Source of the DNA: Geomesophilobacter sediminis
Lineage (GTDB): Bacteria > Desulfobacterota > Desulfuromonadia > Geobacterales > Geobacteraceae
Length of the DNA: 64,000 nt
Direction of reading: 5' to 3'
NCBI RefSeq assembly: GCF_016458275.1
Contig: NZ_JAEMHM010000018.1
Coordinates: 62,001 to 126,000 of the forward strand
The notes under the pieces were generated by a model. That model saw only the letters and a list, made by a program, of their open reading frames with translations, did not search any database and was not told the origin of the DNA. Positions 1 to 8,133 of this stretch are shown here, piece by piece (positions within the stretch are counted from its first letter, which is position 1; every line of letters starts with the position of its first letter). Made by a program: the position numbers and the translations under genes.

Positions 1-174
1 GTTTATTCATTTTTTATAATAAAAAAATTACTTTATATCGTTCCACTTGCGCCGATAAGAACCTCGCGCGCATCGGGATTTTCCTATTCCGTCACCACCT
101 GGGTCTGCTTCCTTCGCTTCTCCACGACAAGTAAACCGTCATGAAAAAAACTGGCAGTTGGTAGGGGGTGTCCG

Positions 175-1854
175 ATGAACTGGTTCAATGATCTCAAAGT
201 CAGGACGAGGCTTCTCTCCGCGTTTCTGGTCATGTCGATCATCACTGCGGTGGTCGGCTTGGTCGGCATCAGGAACATGGCGACCATGAACGAACGGGCG
301 GACGACATGTTCCGGAAGGAGCTCATGGGGGTCGCCCACATCAAGGAGGCGAGCATCAACCTCCTGCGCATGGTGCGGGCGGAAAAGAACCTCCTTCTGG
401 CGGCAACCGACGCCGAAAGGAAGAAGTTCGTGGAAGATCACGAGCAAGCCGAAAAGGCGGTGAACGAGGATATCGGGAAAGCCTCCCCGCTCTTTTACTC
501 CGAGAAGGGTAAGGAGCTGATTGGTCACGTGAACAGCTCCTGGCACCAGTACCAGCCGATCGGCAAGAACATCATGGAAGTGGCTCTTTCCGAGGAGCTC
601 CAGCAAGCCAGGAAATCCGTGGCGCTTTCCACCGGGATCGGCCGGGAAAAGGTGACGGAGTTAAACAAAATCATTCAGGAAGCTACCGAGCTGAAGGAAT
701 CAAACGCCAAGAAAATCGCCGAGGAGAACCTGGCGTTGTACCATCAGGGGCGGCTGTTCATGATCCTCCTCATCGTCGGAAGCGTCTGTTTCGGGATCAC
801 CATCGGGGTCCTGATCACCGCAGGCCTCACCAGGCAGATCGGCGGCGAGCCCGGCCAGATTGCCGACATCGCCGAGAAGGTCGCCAACGGCGACCTCACC
901 ATGAAGTTCGAGTCGAACGGCAAGGCCGAAACCGGCATCTATGCGGCACTGAAGTCGATGGTGGCCAAGCTGCAGGATGTGGTGGGAGAAGTCACGAGCG
1001 CGGCTGAAAACGTGGCAGCCGGCAGTGAGGAACTTTCGGCGACGACCGAGACCATGTCCCAGGGGGCTACCGAACAAGCGGCTGCTGCCGAGGAGGCGTC
1101 CTCCTCCATGGAGGAGATGTCCTCCAATATCAGGCAGAACGCCGATAACGCCCTGCAGACGGAGAAGACGGCCGCCAAAGCCGCCAACAACGCAATCGAA
1201 GGCGGAAAAGCGGTCGCCCAGACCGTTGCTGCGATGAAGGAGATCGCGGGGAAAATCAATATCATCGAAGAAATCTCCCGGCAGACCAACCTCCTCGCCC
1301 TGAACGCCGCCATCGAGGCGGCACGGGCCGGCGAGCACGGCAAGGGATTTGCGGTGGTGGCAAGCGAGGTGAGAAAGCTCGCCGAACGGAGCCAGCTCGC
1401 GGCTTCCGAGATCTCCAAGCTCTCCACGAGCAGTGTCGAGGTCGCAGAGGCCGCCGGGGAAATGCTGACCCTGATGGTTCCCGACATCCAAAAGACCTCC
1501 GAACTGGTACAGGAGATCAGTGCCGCCTGCCGGGAGCAGGACACCGGCGCGGAACAGATCAACAAGGCAATGCAGCAGTTGGACCAGGTGATCCAGCAGA
1601 ACGCCTCGGCCGCCGAAGAGATGTCATCTACGGCAGAGGAGCTTTCCAGCCAGGCTGAGCAATTGCAGGCGAGCATCGCTTTTTTCAAGGTGGGAGGGGT
1701 CCATGGGCAGAATCGTGCCCTGCAGTACCAACCGGTAAAAACCCAAGTTAGAAAGCCCGCCTTGGCAAAGGTGAACCCAATCCCCCAGGGGGCCGGTGCA
1801 GGGGTATCCCTCGAGATGGCCCACGCGAGCGACGACTTGTTTGAGCGTTTCTGA
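175..1854 (+). CDS. methyl-accepting chemotaxis protein
   Basis: Membrane chemoreceptor that should signal to CheW/CheA. The 559-residue product begins with a short cytoplasmic tail and a transmembrane helix (about residues 13-32). A periplasmic four-helix-bundle ligand domain (4HB_MCP type) follows, then a second helix (about 193-217), a HAMP segment (near [19 protein letters not shown]) and a long coiled-coil signalling domain. The conserved hairpin tip is recognisable at about 363-397 ([20 protein letters not shown]). There is no C-terminal pentapeptide tether for CheR/CheB; the tail is unrelated and ends DDLFERF. The ATG has an AGGGGG Shine-Dalgarno sequence 6 bases upstream. The first 60 bases of the window are AT-rich and could hold the promoter. 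It is monocistronic, with a strong terminator behind it. The ligand cannot be deduced. Confidence 0.96.
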   Translation: MNWFNDLKVRTRLLSAFLVMSIITAVVGLVGIRNMATMNERADDMFRKELMGVAHIKEASINLLRMVRAEKNLLLAATDAERKKFVEDHEQAEKAVNEDIGKASPLFYSEKGKELIGHVNSSWHQYQPIGKNIMEVALSEELQQARKSVALSTGIGREKVTELNKIIQEATELKESNAKKIAEENLALYHQGRLFMILLIVGSVCFGITIGVLITAGLTRQIGGEPGQIADIAEKVANGDLTMKFESNGKAETGIYAALKSMVAKLQDVVGEVTSAAENVAAGSEELSATTETMSQGATEQAAAAEEASSSMEEMSSNIRQNADNALQTEKTAAKAANNAIEGGKAVAQTVAAMKEIAGKINIIEEISRQTNLLALNAAIEAARAGEHGKGFAVVASEVRKLAERSQLAASEISKLSTSSVEVAEAAGEMLTLMVPDIQKTSELVQEISAACREQDTGAEQINKAMQQLDQVIQQNASAAEEMSSTAEELSSQAEQLQASIAFFKVGGVHGQNRALQYQPVKTQVRKPALAKVNPIPQGAGAGVSLEMAHASDDLFERF

Positions 1855-1895
1855 GGGAGAACAAGGGAAGATGTGAGGTTATCCTGCCTGAACAG

Positions 1896-1935
1896 TAAAA
1901 AAGGACTCATCCGGTAACGGTTGAGTCCTTTTTTT
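1896..1935 (+). terminator. Rho-independent terminator after the MCP gene
   Basis: An AAGGACTCA stem pairs with TGAGTCCTT around a 12-base loop. Runs of A and T on either side allow it to work in both directions. Confidence 0.9.
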
Positions 1936-1987
1936 AAACCTGGATCCCAAGCCCGTCATGCCACCTCGGCACGGGGCGCCCCACCCG

Positions 1988-2296
1988 TCATAGAAGCTGC
2001 ACCTCGCTTACCCGCACGATCAGCACTTCCTGCCGAAAGGTCGCCGCGAGCTCGCTGCGATAGGCGCCCCACCATTCCCGGTCCAGCTCATCGCACATGA
2101 TCTCGAAGATCACGATATCGTCGGAAACCGTGGAGGTGCTGGTTTCCTTCCAGAGCCCCCGGGCCGGGGAACGCATGTAGGTCGTGATGCCGCCGAAACG
2201 CTCGGAGAGCTCGTCCCGCAGGCGGTTGTACTCCTCGTAGGGAAACGGGTTCCCGAGGTTGTCGTAGAGCGGCAGCAGTATCTGGATCAGGTACAT
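1988..2296 (-). CDS. small conserved hypothetical protein
   Basis: A 102-residue soluble protein starting MYLIQILLPLYDNLGN and ending VSEVQLL. It resembles small Geobacter/Burkholderia hypothetical proteins of about 100 residues that carry an IQILLP...RxxFGG...T.Y.RSPA.G.W pattern. No catalytic motif or membrane segment is visible. It lies 20 bases downstream of a DUF4124 gene on the same strand and is probably co-transcribed with it. No function is proposed. The reading frame is open much further upstream, but that extension overlaps the DUF4124 gene, so the internal ATG is chosen. Confidence 0.72.
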   Translation of the reverse strand: MYLIQILLPLYDNLGNPFPYEEYNRLRDELSERFGGITTYMRSPARGLWKETSTSTVSDDIVIFEIMCDELDREWWGAYRSELAATFRQEVLIVRVSEVQLL

Positions 2297-2316
2297 GGTG
2301 CAACCCTCAGGCGGGG

Positions 2317-2883
2317 CTATTTCGCCGCTCCCCGCGTCTCTTCCAGCGCCGAGCTTTCCCGCGCGTTGGCCTTCTTGAACATCCCCAGGACCTTTTGCTT
2401 CATCCCCAGGGTCCCCTCGACCAGGTGCTCCGCATAGCTTTTGTACAGAAACACCGATACCCCGAGGAAAAATACCAGGTAGATCACCTTGGCCAGTTGC
2501 GCCGAGACGAGGTTGCGCGTCAGGCGCAGCACGATGAAAAATCCCGCCGCCAGACCGACCAGCACCAATACCGGCGTCACCCAGCCGCGCCGCCCCGCGT
2601 CGGCCGTTGCCTTGGGTGGCGCGGCAGACGGTGCGGCCTCCTGGGCGGCCCCCATTTCCACGCTCGATGCCGTGGGGAGCTGAGGCGCCGCTTTCGGCTC
2701 CTCCCGCGTCACCTTCATGGTCGCGCGGTATTTCTTCGGGACGGAATCGAGCTTGTCGGTGACCGTGACCACGCCGTTGCGGTCGGTGTACTGGTAAAGG
2801 TCGGCGAAAGCGGTACTCCCGGCAAGCAGGAGCAACCCCGCCAGGAGCAAAAAGATGAGAGCGCTGCCGGAAACTTTGGTCAT
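2317..2883 (-). CDS. DUF4124-domain membrane protein
   Basis: A 188-residue exported protein. An N-terminal hydrophobic signal (about residues 5-23) is followed by a short DUF4124 segment with the diagnostic DLYQYTDRNGVVTVTDKLDSVP pattern (here truncated in places), then an Ala/Pro-rich linker. Two further hydrophobic helices lie at about 105-125 and 135-155, followed by a charged C-terminus. DUF4124 domains occur in envelope proteins of proteobacteria and their biochemical role is not established. The ATG at 2883 is preceded by GGGGAGG at good spacing; the longer open frame upstream runs into an intergenic repeat and is rejected. Confidence 0.78.
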   Translation of the reverse strand: MTKVSGSALIFLLLAGLLLLAGSTAFADLYQYTDRNGVVTVTDKLDSVPKKYRATMKVTREEPKAAPQLPTASSVEMGAAQEAAPSAAPPKATADAGRRGWVTPVLVLVGLAAGFFIVLRLTRNLVSAQLAKVIYLVFFLGVSVFLYKSYAEHLVEGTLGMKQKVLGMFKKANARESSALEETRGAAK

Positions 2884-2899
2884 GGGACCTCCCCAACAT

Positions 2900-3088
2900 T
2901 CATGCCGATCAGGGTCAATTCTCAGTGAGACCATTACCCTCCTCTCCTTCAAGGAGAGGGCCGGGGTGAGGATGGGGTTAGGTCGCCGATTCAGACCCCT
3001 CCATCCCCCACCTCGTTGCACGCCGCGCTTACCGCGCCCCCTTGAAGGGGAAAGGAGTAGTTTACTGAAGATTGACGCTCGTCGCCAT
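2900..3088. repeat. MITE-like inverted-repeat element, copy 1
   Basis: The left edge reads TCATGCCGATCAGGGTCAAT. The right edge (ATTGACGCTCGTCGCCAT, 3071-3088) is its reverse complement with about 14 of 18 bases matching. Inside are palindromes of the CCTCTCCTTCAAGGAGAGG type. The left edge recurs with one mismatch at 47613. No transposase is encoded. Confidence 0.6.
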
Positions 3089-3163
3089 ATTCATTAACAG
3101 CGGAAAAAGAAGACTCAATGATAGTGGAGCGCTGCAGAAAAGCAACGGGATGGCAACGGAGGA

Positions 3164-3201
3164 GCGCCCTGCCGGGCGCGATTTTTTGGCCGGCAGGGCG
3201 C
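3164..3201. repeat. perfect 12-bp palindrome with T6 loop
   Basis: GCGCCCTGCCGG (3164-3175) pairs perfectly with CCGGCAGGGCGC (3190-3201) around a loop holding ATTTTTTGG. It lies 40 bases past the stop codon of the minus-strand DUF523 gene. It could act as a transcript-end hairpin or be a REP-type repeat; the T-run is in the loop rather than after the stem, so it is not a standard terminator. Confidence 0.55.
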
Positions 3202-3240
3202 CTCTTCTCTATCGGGTGGCGAAGCGGTGCGCCCGGCCCC

Positions 3241-4221
3241 CTATGCGTGGTTCCGTAGCGCGAGTTCCTCGGGAACCGGCGAAAGGTACAGCTGCCGGCT
3301 CAGGTACGTGTTCTCGAACTTCAGGCAGTAATGCCTGAGCATGGTAACCGGCACGATGTGGGGGACGAGGTGGTTGTGATACTTCCGGATCAGATCCAGG
3401 AGCTCCTCCTTCTCCTCCCGGGTGAGCACCGATTTGAAGTACCCCATGATGTGCATCAGGACGTCGGTGTGCTTCTTCACCGTCGCGCACATCGACATCG
3501 CCATCATGAGCAGTTCACCGTAGCGGAGGAACAGCTCCCCTTCCGGAAGTTCCGCCCCCTTCCCCACCAGGGCTCCCAGTTCCCGGTAGAGAGTCGGGCT
3601 GTGGGCCATGATCAGCAGTTTGTGGGCGGCGTGGAATTCCACGAGGTCGCCAAGGGTCGGCTCGGCGCGGAGAAAAGCCTTCCATCGGGAGTAGGTAAAG
3701 ACCCGCTCGATGAAGTTTTCCCGGTGGATCGGGTCGTGCAGCCGGCTGTCTTCCTCCACGGGGAGAAAGGGGAACCGTTTGCATACCGCGTCGGCAAAAA
3801 GCCCCCTCCCCTTGTGTACCGTGACATGGCTTTTGGAGATCCCGTCCTTGGCCGGAACCGAGGTATAGACCTTGACCCGGTAGAGGCCGGAGCTGGGGGA
3901 ATCCTTCTTGAAGATGAAGCCGCAGAGCTCCTCCCGCTCGAGCGCCTCGACCTTCTCCCAGCAAAACGACTCCATCTGTTCGGTCAGGTCGACGCGGCTT
4001 TTGATCGTCATCAGCCGGGGCTGTTCCGGATCTCCTTCCAGGCGCATCGGTTCGCGGGGGATCGGCATCCCGCTCCCCACCTCCGGGCAGACCGGGACGA
4101 AACGGAAGTACTTGCCCAGGGTATCGGTAATGTAGTGGTCGTGGCGGTGCCCGCCGTCGTAGCGGACCGCCTCTCCCAAAAGGCAGGAGCTGACGCCGAG
4201 GGCGATCTGGGAACTGCTCAT
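3241..4221 (-). CDS. DUF523 and DUF1722 domain protein (YbgA-like)
   Basis: A 326-residue soluble protein with two fused domains. The N-terminal half (about 5-150) is DUF523, recognised by GVSSCLLGEAVRYDGGH and by the CPEVGSGMPIPREPMRL segment. The C-terminal half (about 195-310) is DUF1722/YbgA, with HAAHKLLIMAHSP and LRHYCLKFE near the end. The same fusion is widespread in proteobacteria; no biochemical activity is firmly known, although clustering with photolyase or folate genes is often noted. An AAGGAG sequence precedes the ATG. It follows metF by 20 bases on the same strand, so the two are probably one operon. Confidence 0.9.
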   Translation of the reverse strand: MSSSQIALGVSSCLLGEAVRYDGGHRHDHYITDTLGKYFRFVPVCPEVGSGMPIPREPMRLEGDPEQPRLMTIKSRVDLTEQMESFCWEKVEALEREELCGFIFKKDSPSSGLYRVKVYTSVPAKDGISKSHVTVHKGRGLFADAVCKRFPFLPVEEDSRLHDPIHRENFIERVFTYSRWKAFLRAEPTLGDLVEFHAAHKLLIMAHSPTLYRELGALVGKGAELPEGELFLRYGELLMMAMSMCATVKKHTDVLMHIMGYFKSVLTREEKEELLDLIRKYHNHLVPHIVPVTMLRHYCLKFENTYLSRQLYLSPVPEELALRNHA

Positions 4222-4241
4222 GAAATCTCCTTGGTTGCGGT

Positions 4242-5123
4242 TCAGGCGGTTGCGGCGGGAAGGAGCCCGTCGACCAATTCGAGTATGGCCTCATCGCGGT
4301 TGAGCGTGTAGATGTGGACCCCGGGAACGCCGGCGGCCAAAAGTTCCTGCACCTGGCGCCGGGCGTAGGCGATGCCCAATTTCTGCACCGCGGCCGCCCC
4401 GCCCCGCGCATCGGCTGCCTCCAGCTCGGCGAGATACGCCGGGGGGAGATCGGAACCGCACAGCGACACGATGCGGCGGATCACCTTGAGGCTCACCACC
4501 GGGAGGATTCCCGGGATGATCGGTTTTATGACCCCGATCTTACGGGCGCGGGCAACGAAGTCGAAATAGCGTTGGTTTTCGAAGAAAAGCTGCGTGATGG
4601 CGAACTCGCCGCCCAGGTCGAGCTTGAGCTTCAGGTAGTCCAGATCCGACTCCGGCGAGACCGCCTCCGGGTGGGTCTCCGGGTATCCCGCGACGCCGAG
4701 ACCGATCTCGGGGTGGGCGGCCCGAATGAAGCTGACCAGGTCCGAGGCGTGGCGCAGCGGTCGGCACTCGGGAAGCTGGGGAGTGTCCTGGGGAAGATCC
4801 CCCCGCAGGGCCAGGACGTTGTGCACCCCGGCACCGGAAAGTTCCGCGAGGAAGCGTTCCAGCTCGTTCGGGTCGGAACCGACGCAGGTAAGGTGCGCCA
4901 TCGTTTCCAGGCCGTAATCCTTCTTGAGACGGGTCACGATTTCCAGCGTATCGCCACGGGTGCTTCCCCCGGCCCCGTAGGTAACCGAGGCGAAGAGCGG
5001 ATTGAGCCGCGACAGCCTTTCGGCGACGGCAAAGAAGGCCGGCCATTCCGTTTTTTCCTTGGGGGGAAAGAACTCCAGGGAAACGAACTGTTCACCCCGG
5101 CTCATCAAATCTGCAATTTTCAC
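4242..5123 (-). CDS. metF: 5,10-methylenetetrahydrofolate reductase
   Basis: Reduces 5,10-methylene-THF to 5-methyl-THF, the methyl donor for methionine synthesis. The 293-residue length is normal for the FAD-dependent TIM-barrel family. Visible family signatures are SLEFFPPKEKTEWPAFF at the N-terminus, FASVTYGAGGSTRGDTL, ALRGDLPQD and GGEFAITQLFFENQRYFDFV. The start is GTG (5123), preceded by GAGGAGG four bases away. It is the first gene of a likely two-gene unit with the DUF523/DUF1722 gene. Upstream is a repeat-filled gap. Confidence 0.96.
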   Translation of the reverse strand: MKIADLMSRGEQFVSLEFFPPKEKTEWPAFFAVAERLSRLNPLFASVTYGAGGSTRGDTLEIVTRLKKDYGLETMAHLTCVGSDPNELERFLAELSGAGVHNVLALRGDLPQDTPQLPECRPLRHASDLVSFIRAAHPEIGLGVAGYPETHPEAVSPESDLDYLKLKLDLGGEFAITQLFFENQRYFDFVARARKIGVIKPIIPGILPVVSLKVIRRIVSLCGSDLPPAYLAELEAADARGGAAAVQKLGIAYARRQVQELLAAGVPGVHIYTLNRDEAILELVDGLLPAATA

Positions 5124-5333
5124 AAAACCTCCTCAACGCCCGTCACCGGGCGCGCATAGCCCTTATCGGCAAGACCTCACCTTGCCATAAGCCCAAACGA
5201 AATAAAACTACTTTTTGTAAACAAAACGGAGGGTTCCCCCTGTTCAAAAGAGGCTTGAGTGCTGGACGAGGGGGAGGGAGAGGAAGCGCTGCTCGAGGCA
5301 GGCTCGCATCGTCAAGAGCCAGCAGCTTCCTAC

Positions 5334-5420
5334 CCTGTGGGAGCGCCTTTCCAGGCGTGAATAATCGAACCAGTCGTCGCCGCCTGCGGCGGTTCGCGCC
5401 AGAAATGGCGCTCCCACAGG
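5334..5420. repeat. REP-type inverted pair, first copy
   Basis: CCTGTGGGAGCGCC (5334-5347) and GGCGCTCCCACAGG (5407-5420) are perfect inverted copies. Between them lies GTCGCCGCCTGCGGCGG, itself palindromic. The stretch 5331-5398 is repeated almost base for base at 6021-6089. Confidence 0.8.
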
Positions 5421-5474
5421 AGGGCGGGGGATTTTACCGGCCCGCCGCGTCATCCGTACCCGGCAAAAATGTTC

Positions 5475-5960
5475 GAGGTACCCTTCGAAACATTTATGAC
5501 CGGAGAAGAATGTCTGAGGCTGCGGCAAACGGGCATGGGATAGGCGAGAATTGCGTGAGGTCGCGACAAAAATGCTGGAAAGAGGACAGAAATGCATTTT
5601 GTCGAGGCAAAAATGTTTTCGAGGCGGGAATAATCCGCGAGGTCGCTCTAAAAAGATTGGGAAGGCGGCAAAATTGCACGAGGTCGCGGCAAAAAGTTTA
5701 ACAAGAGGGCAACCTGCCATTATGTCGCTATAAAAAAGAAAACAAGGCGGCAAAAATCCGCAAGGTCGCGGCCAACACGAAAAGACGAAGGCAAAATGTT
5801 TTAGAAGACTCCCAAAACGTAAAAAAAGGCGGCAATGTTGTCTGAGGGGGTTCCCCAAACGCACCGAAGACGGCAAAGTTGTTTGGGAAGCCCCCCAAAA
5901 CGGCACGGGGGGGGCAACACGGCAGAGAAGAGACCAATACGGCAAAAGGCAGATCGCACA
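5475..5960. repeat. decayed short-period direct-repeat array
   Basis: Variants of a GAGGTCGCGGCAAAAATG-like word recur with a period of about 17-25 bases. Clear starts are at 5557, 5582, 5604, 5621, 5639, 5661, 5680, 5744, 5762 and 5785, with weaker copies on either side up to about 5945. Copies are too divergent and too closely spaced for a CRISPR array. On the minus strand the array is open in one frame, which gives a low-complexity translation unlikely to be a real protein. Confidence 0.6.
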
Positions 5961-6000
5961 CCGTCCGAGCGGCGTCAAGATTGCTTGTCAAAGGTGTACA

Positions 6001-6107
6001 CGGGTCTTCAAAGGAGCACCTACCCTGTGGGAGCGCCTTTCCAGGCGCGAATAAATCCAACCAGTCGTCGCCGCCTGCGGCGGTTCGCGGGTCTTCAAAG
6101 GAGCACC
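6001..6107. repeat. REP unit bracketed by 20-bp direct repeats
   Basis: CGGGTCTTCAAAGGAGCACC occurs at 6001-6020 and again, without mismatch, at 6088-6107. The 67 bases between them are the second copy of the 5331-5398 REP sequence. The arrangement looks like an insertion with target duplication, or a slippage duplication. Confidence 0.7.
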
Positions 6108-6200
6108 GGGGTTGCCGCTTTATCCATAGGGGCGCGGCATGCTGGCAAGTTCGAGTCCCCCCTGAGCGAAGAGCCGCGACCGCCGCAAGCAACTTAACGG

Positions 6201-6230
6201 TTGCCGCGGGATCGCTAAACATGCTATACA
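6201..6230 (+). promoter_or_regulatory. sigma70-type promoter of the ABC-F gene
   Basis: TTGCCG and TATACA are separated by 18 bases. The predicted start of transcription, about 6237, is just upstream of the leader hairpin. Confidence 0.5.
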
Positions 6231-6244
6231 GAGTAGTTCTTCGG

Positions 6245-6282
6245 AAACCACAGGCCGCGCCCTGTGGTTTTTTCATTTTTTT
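6245..6282 (+). terminator. intrinsic terminator inside the ABC-F leader
   Basis: A perfect 10-bp stem AAACCACAGG/CCTGTGGTTT (6245-6254 with 6261-6270) with a 6-base loop is followed by a T-rich tract. It ends about 8 bases before the ribosome-binding site of the downstream gene. No plus-strand gene precedes it, so it probably serves as an attenuator. Confidence 0.8.
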
Positions 6283-6299
6283 CGCACAGGAGCAGCTTC

Positions 6300-7937
6300 A
6301 TGATCAGCGCATCAAACGTCACCCTCGGCTACGGCAAGAGGGTTCTCTTCAAGGACGTCAACATAAAGTTCACCCCGGGGAACTGCTACGGTCTCATCGG
6401 CGCCAACGGCGCCGGGAAATCGACCTTCCTCAAGATCCTCGCCGGCGAGATCGACCCGGACAAGGGGGAGATCAACGTCGGGCCCCGCGAACGGATCGCG
6501 GTCCTCAAGCAGGACCAGTTCGCCTTTGACGAACACACCGTCTTCAACACCGTCATCATGGGGCACAAGAAGCTCTACGAGATCATGGCGGAGCGCGAGG
6601 CGATCTACTCCAAGGCGGAATTCAGCGAGGAAGACGGGATCCGTTCCGCCGAGCTCGAGGCGGAGTTCGCCGAGATGAACGGCTACGAGGCCGAATCCGA
6701 GGCGGCGGTCCTGCTGAACGGGCTCGGGATTCCGGAAGAGATGCGCAGCATGCAGATGAAGGAGCTCGAAGGGGGCGACAAGGTCCGCGTCCTGCTCGCC
6801 CAGGCGCTCTTCGGCAACCCGGACGTCCTGCTCCTCGACGAGCCGACCAACCACCTGGACCTGAAATCGATCACCTGGCTGGAGGATTTCCTCTACCGGT
6901 TCCAGAACACGGTGATCGTCGTCTCCCACGACCGTCACTTCCTGAACCAGGTCTGCACCCACATCGCCGACATCGATTTCAGCCGCATCCAGGTCTACGT
7001 CGGCAACTACGATTTCTGGTACCAGGCGAGCCAGCTCAATGTGAAGCAGCGCCAGGACGAAAACCGGAAGGTGGCGGACAAGGCCGCCGAACTGAAGGAA
7101 TTCATCCAGCGCTTCAGCTCCAACGCATCCAAGGCGCGCCAGGCGACCTCGCGCAAGAAGCTTCTGGAAAAGCTCACCGTCGAGGAGATGCCGGTCTCTT
7201 CCCGCAAGTACCCGTGGATCGTTTTCAAGCCGGAACGCCCCTGCGGCGACGTGATCCTGGAAGTGCAGGGGCTCTGCAAGACGGTGGACGGGGTCCAGGT
7301 GCTGAAGGACTTCGACCTGATCATGCGCAAAGGGGACAAGATCGCCTTCGTGGGCGGTAACTCGCTGGCGAAGACCACCCTTTTCCAGATCCTGGCAGGA
7401 GAACTGGAGCCGGACGCGGGAACCTTCCGCTGGGGAATTACCATCACCACCGCCTACTTCCCCAAAGAAAACGGCGACTACTTCAAGAACGACTACAACC
7501 TGATCGAGTGGCTGCTCCAGTACTCCCCGCCGACCGAGGGGGAAAGCTTCGCGCGCGGCTTCCTGGGGCGGATGCTCTTCTCCGGCGACGAGGCGACCAA
7601 GAAGACGAAGGTCCTTTCCGGAGGCGAGCGGGTTCGCTGCATGCTGTCCCGGATGATGCTCACCGGCGCGAACGCGCTGATCTTCGACGAGCCGACCAAC
7701 CACCTCGACCTGGAGTCGATCACCGCCCTCAACAACGGGCTGATCGCCTACCCGGAGGTGGTGCTTTTCACCTCGCACGACCACGAGTTCGTATCCACCG
7801 TGGCGAACCGGATCATCGAGATCACCCCGGGTGGTACCATCGACCGGGTCATGAGCTTCGACGAGTACCTGGAAGCCGACGATGTGAATGCGGAAAGGGA
7901 GAAGCTCTGCAACGGACAGGTCGCACTGACCCTGTAG
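6300..7937 (+). CDS. ABC-F ATPase, YbiT type
   Basis: A soluble twin-ATPase protein of 545 residues of the kind that acts on ribosomes, not a transporter. The first domain has an intact Walker A (GANGAGKST, about 34-42), an altered signature (LEGGDKVRVLLAQ) and Walker B (VLLLDEPTNHLD). The linker contains RFSSNASKARQATSRKK, which matches E. coli YbiT closely. The second domain has a normal signature (SGGERVRC) and Walker B (ALIFDEPTNHLD), but its P-loop reads VGGNSLAKTT (about 350), lacking two usual glycines. The start is the ATG at 6300 behind AGGAG; an upstream in-frame ATG at 6264 lies inside the leader terminator. A terminator in the leader suggests attenuation, as known for several antibiotic-related ABC-F genes. 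Confidence 0.93.
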   Translation: MISASNVTLGYGKRVLFKDVNIKFTPGNCYGLIGANGAGKSTFLKILAGEIDPDKGEINVGPRERIAVLKQDQFAFDEHTVFNTVIMGHKKLYEIMAEREAIYSKAEFSEEDGIRSAELEAEFAEMNGYEAESEAAVLLNGLGIPEEMRSMQMKELEGGDKVRVLLAQALFGNPDVLLLDEPTNHLDLKSITWLEDFLYRFQNTVIVVSHDRHFLNQVCTHIADIDFSRIQVYVGNYDFWYQASQLNVKQRQDENRKVADKAAELKEFIQRFSSNASKARQATSRKKLLEKLTVEEMPVSSRKYPWIVFKPERPCGDVILEVQGLCKTVDGVQVLKDFDLIMRKGDKIAFVGGNSLAKTTLFQILAGELEPDAGTFRWGITITTAYFPKENGDYFKNDYNLIEWLLQYSPPTEGESFARGFLGRMLFSGDEATKKTKVLSGGERVRCMLSRMMLTGANALIFDEPTNHLDLESITALNNGLIAYPEVVLFTSHDHEFVSTVANRIIEITPGGTIDRVMSFDEYLEADDVNAEREKLCNGQVALTL

Positions 7938-7995
7938 CGGCGGGACTGGAGCCGGGGGCTGGGAAACAAGGCCCTTAGTTTCGCGAAGAGAAAAT

Positions 7996-8034
7996 AAAAA
8001 GGGCGCCTTCCATGTAATTGGAGGCGCCCTTTTC
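7996..8034 (+). terminator. Rho-independent terminator after the ABC-F gene
   Basis: GGGCGCC pairs with GGCGCCC in a hairpin flanked by A and T runs. Confidence 0.9.
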
Positions 8035-8098
8035 TTTATTCAACTGATCGTTCCCCAGCTGGAGCTTGGGATTGAGGAGTGAGAAGATCGAGGATTTC

Positions 8099-8132
8099 CC
8101 TAGCCCCTCGTCCCCAGCCCCTAGCCCCTGCC
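8099..8132. repeat. CCCCTAGCCCC-type short repeat
   Basis: Tandem variants of CCTAGCCCCTCGTCCCCAGC. A near-identical stretch is at 9539-9566. Both sit just downstream of minus-strand genes. Confidence 0.55.
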
Positions 8133-8133
8133 G

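Larger units (their letters stand above)
5124..6200. other. gene-free repeat field
   Basis: About 1.1 kb between metF and the ABC-F gene with no supportable gene. Open frames exist on both strands (for example 5244-5978 on minus), but their translations are rich in repeated Phe/Cys/Arg words created by the underlying DNA repeat, lack ribosome-binding sites and match no family. The contents are listed separately: a REP-type palindrome, a decayed short-period array and a second REP unit bracketed by direct repeats. Confidence 0.7.

Noticed and set aside
1-174. c-di-GMP riboswitch before the chemoreceptor
   Set aside because: Looked for because such riboswitches are common in Geobacter; no GEMM-like conserved core is present here or elsewhere in the window.
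5475-5960. Possible CRISPR array
   Set aside because: Repeats are diverged, 17-25 bases apart with no constant spacer length, and no cas gene is present.
5244-5978. Long open frame on the minus strand in the repeat field
   Set aside because: The translation is a string of repeated Phe/Cys/Arg-rich words produced by the DNA repeat, with no ribosome-binding site and no known fold.
6120-6175. tRNA-like TTCGAGTC word at 6150
   Set aside because: Flanking bases do not form a T stem or an acceptor stem; no cloverleaf can be drawn.
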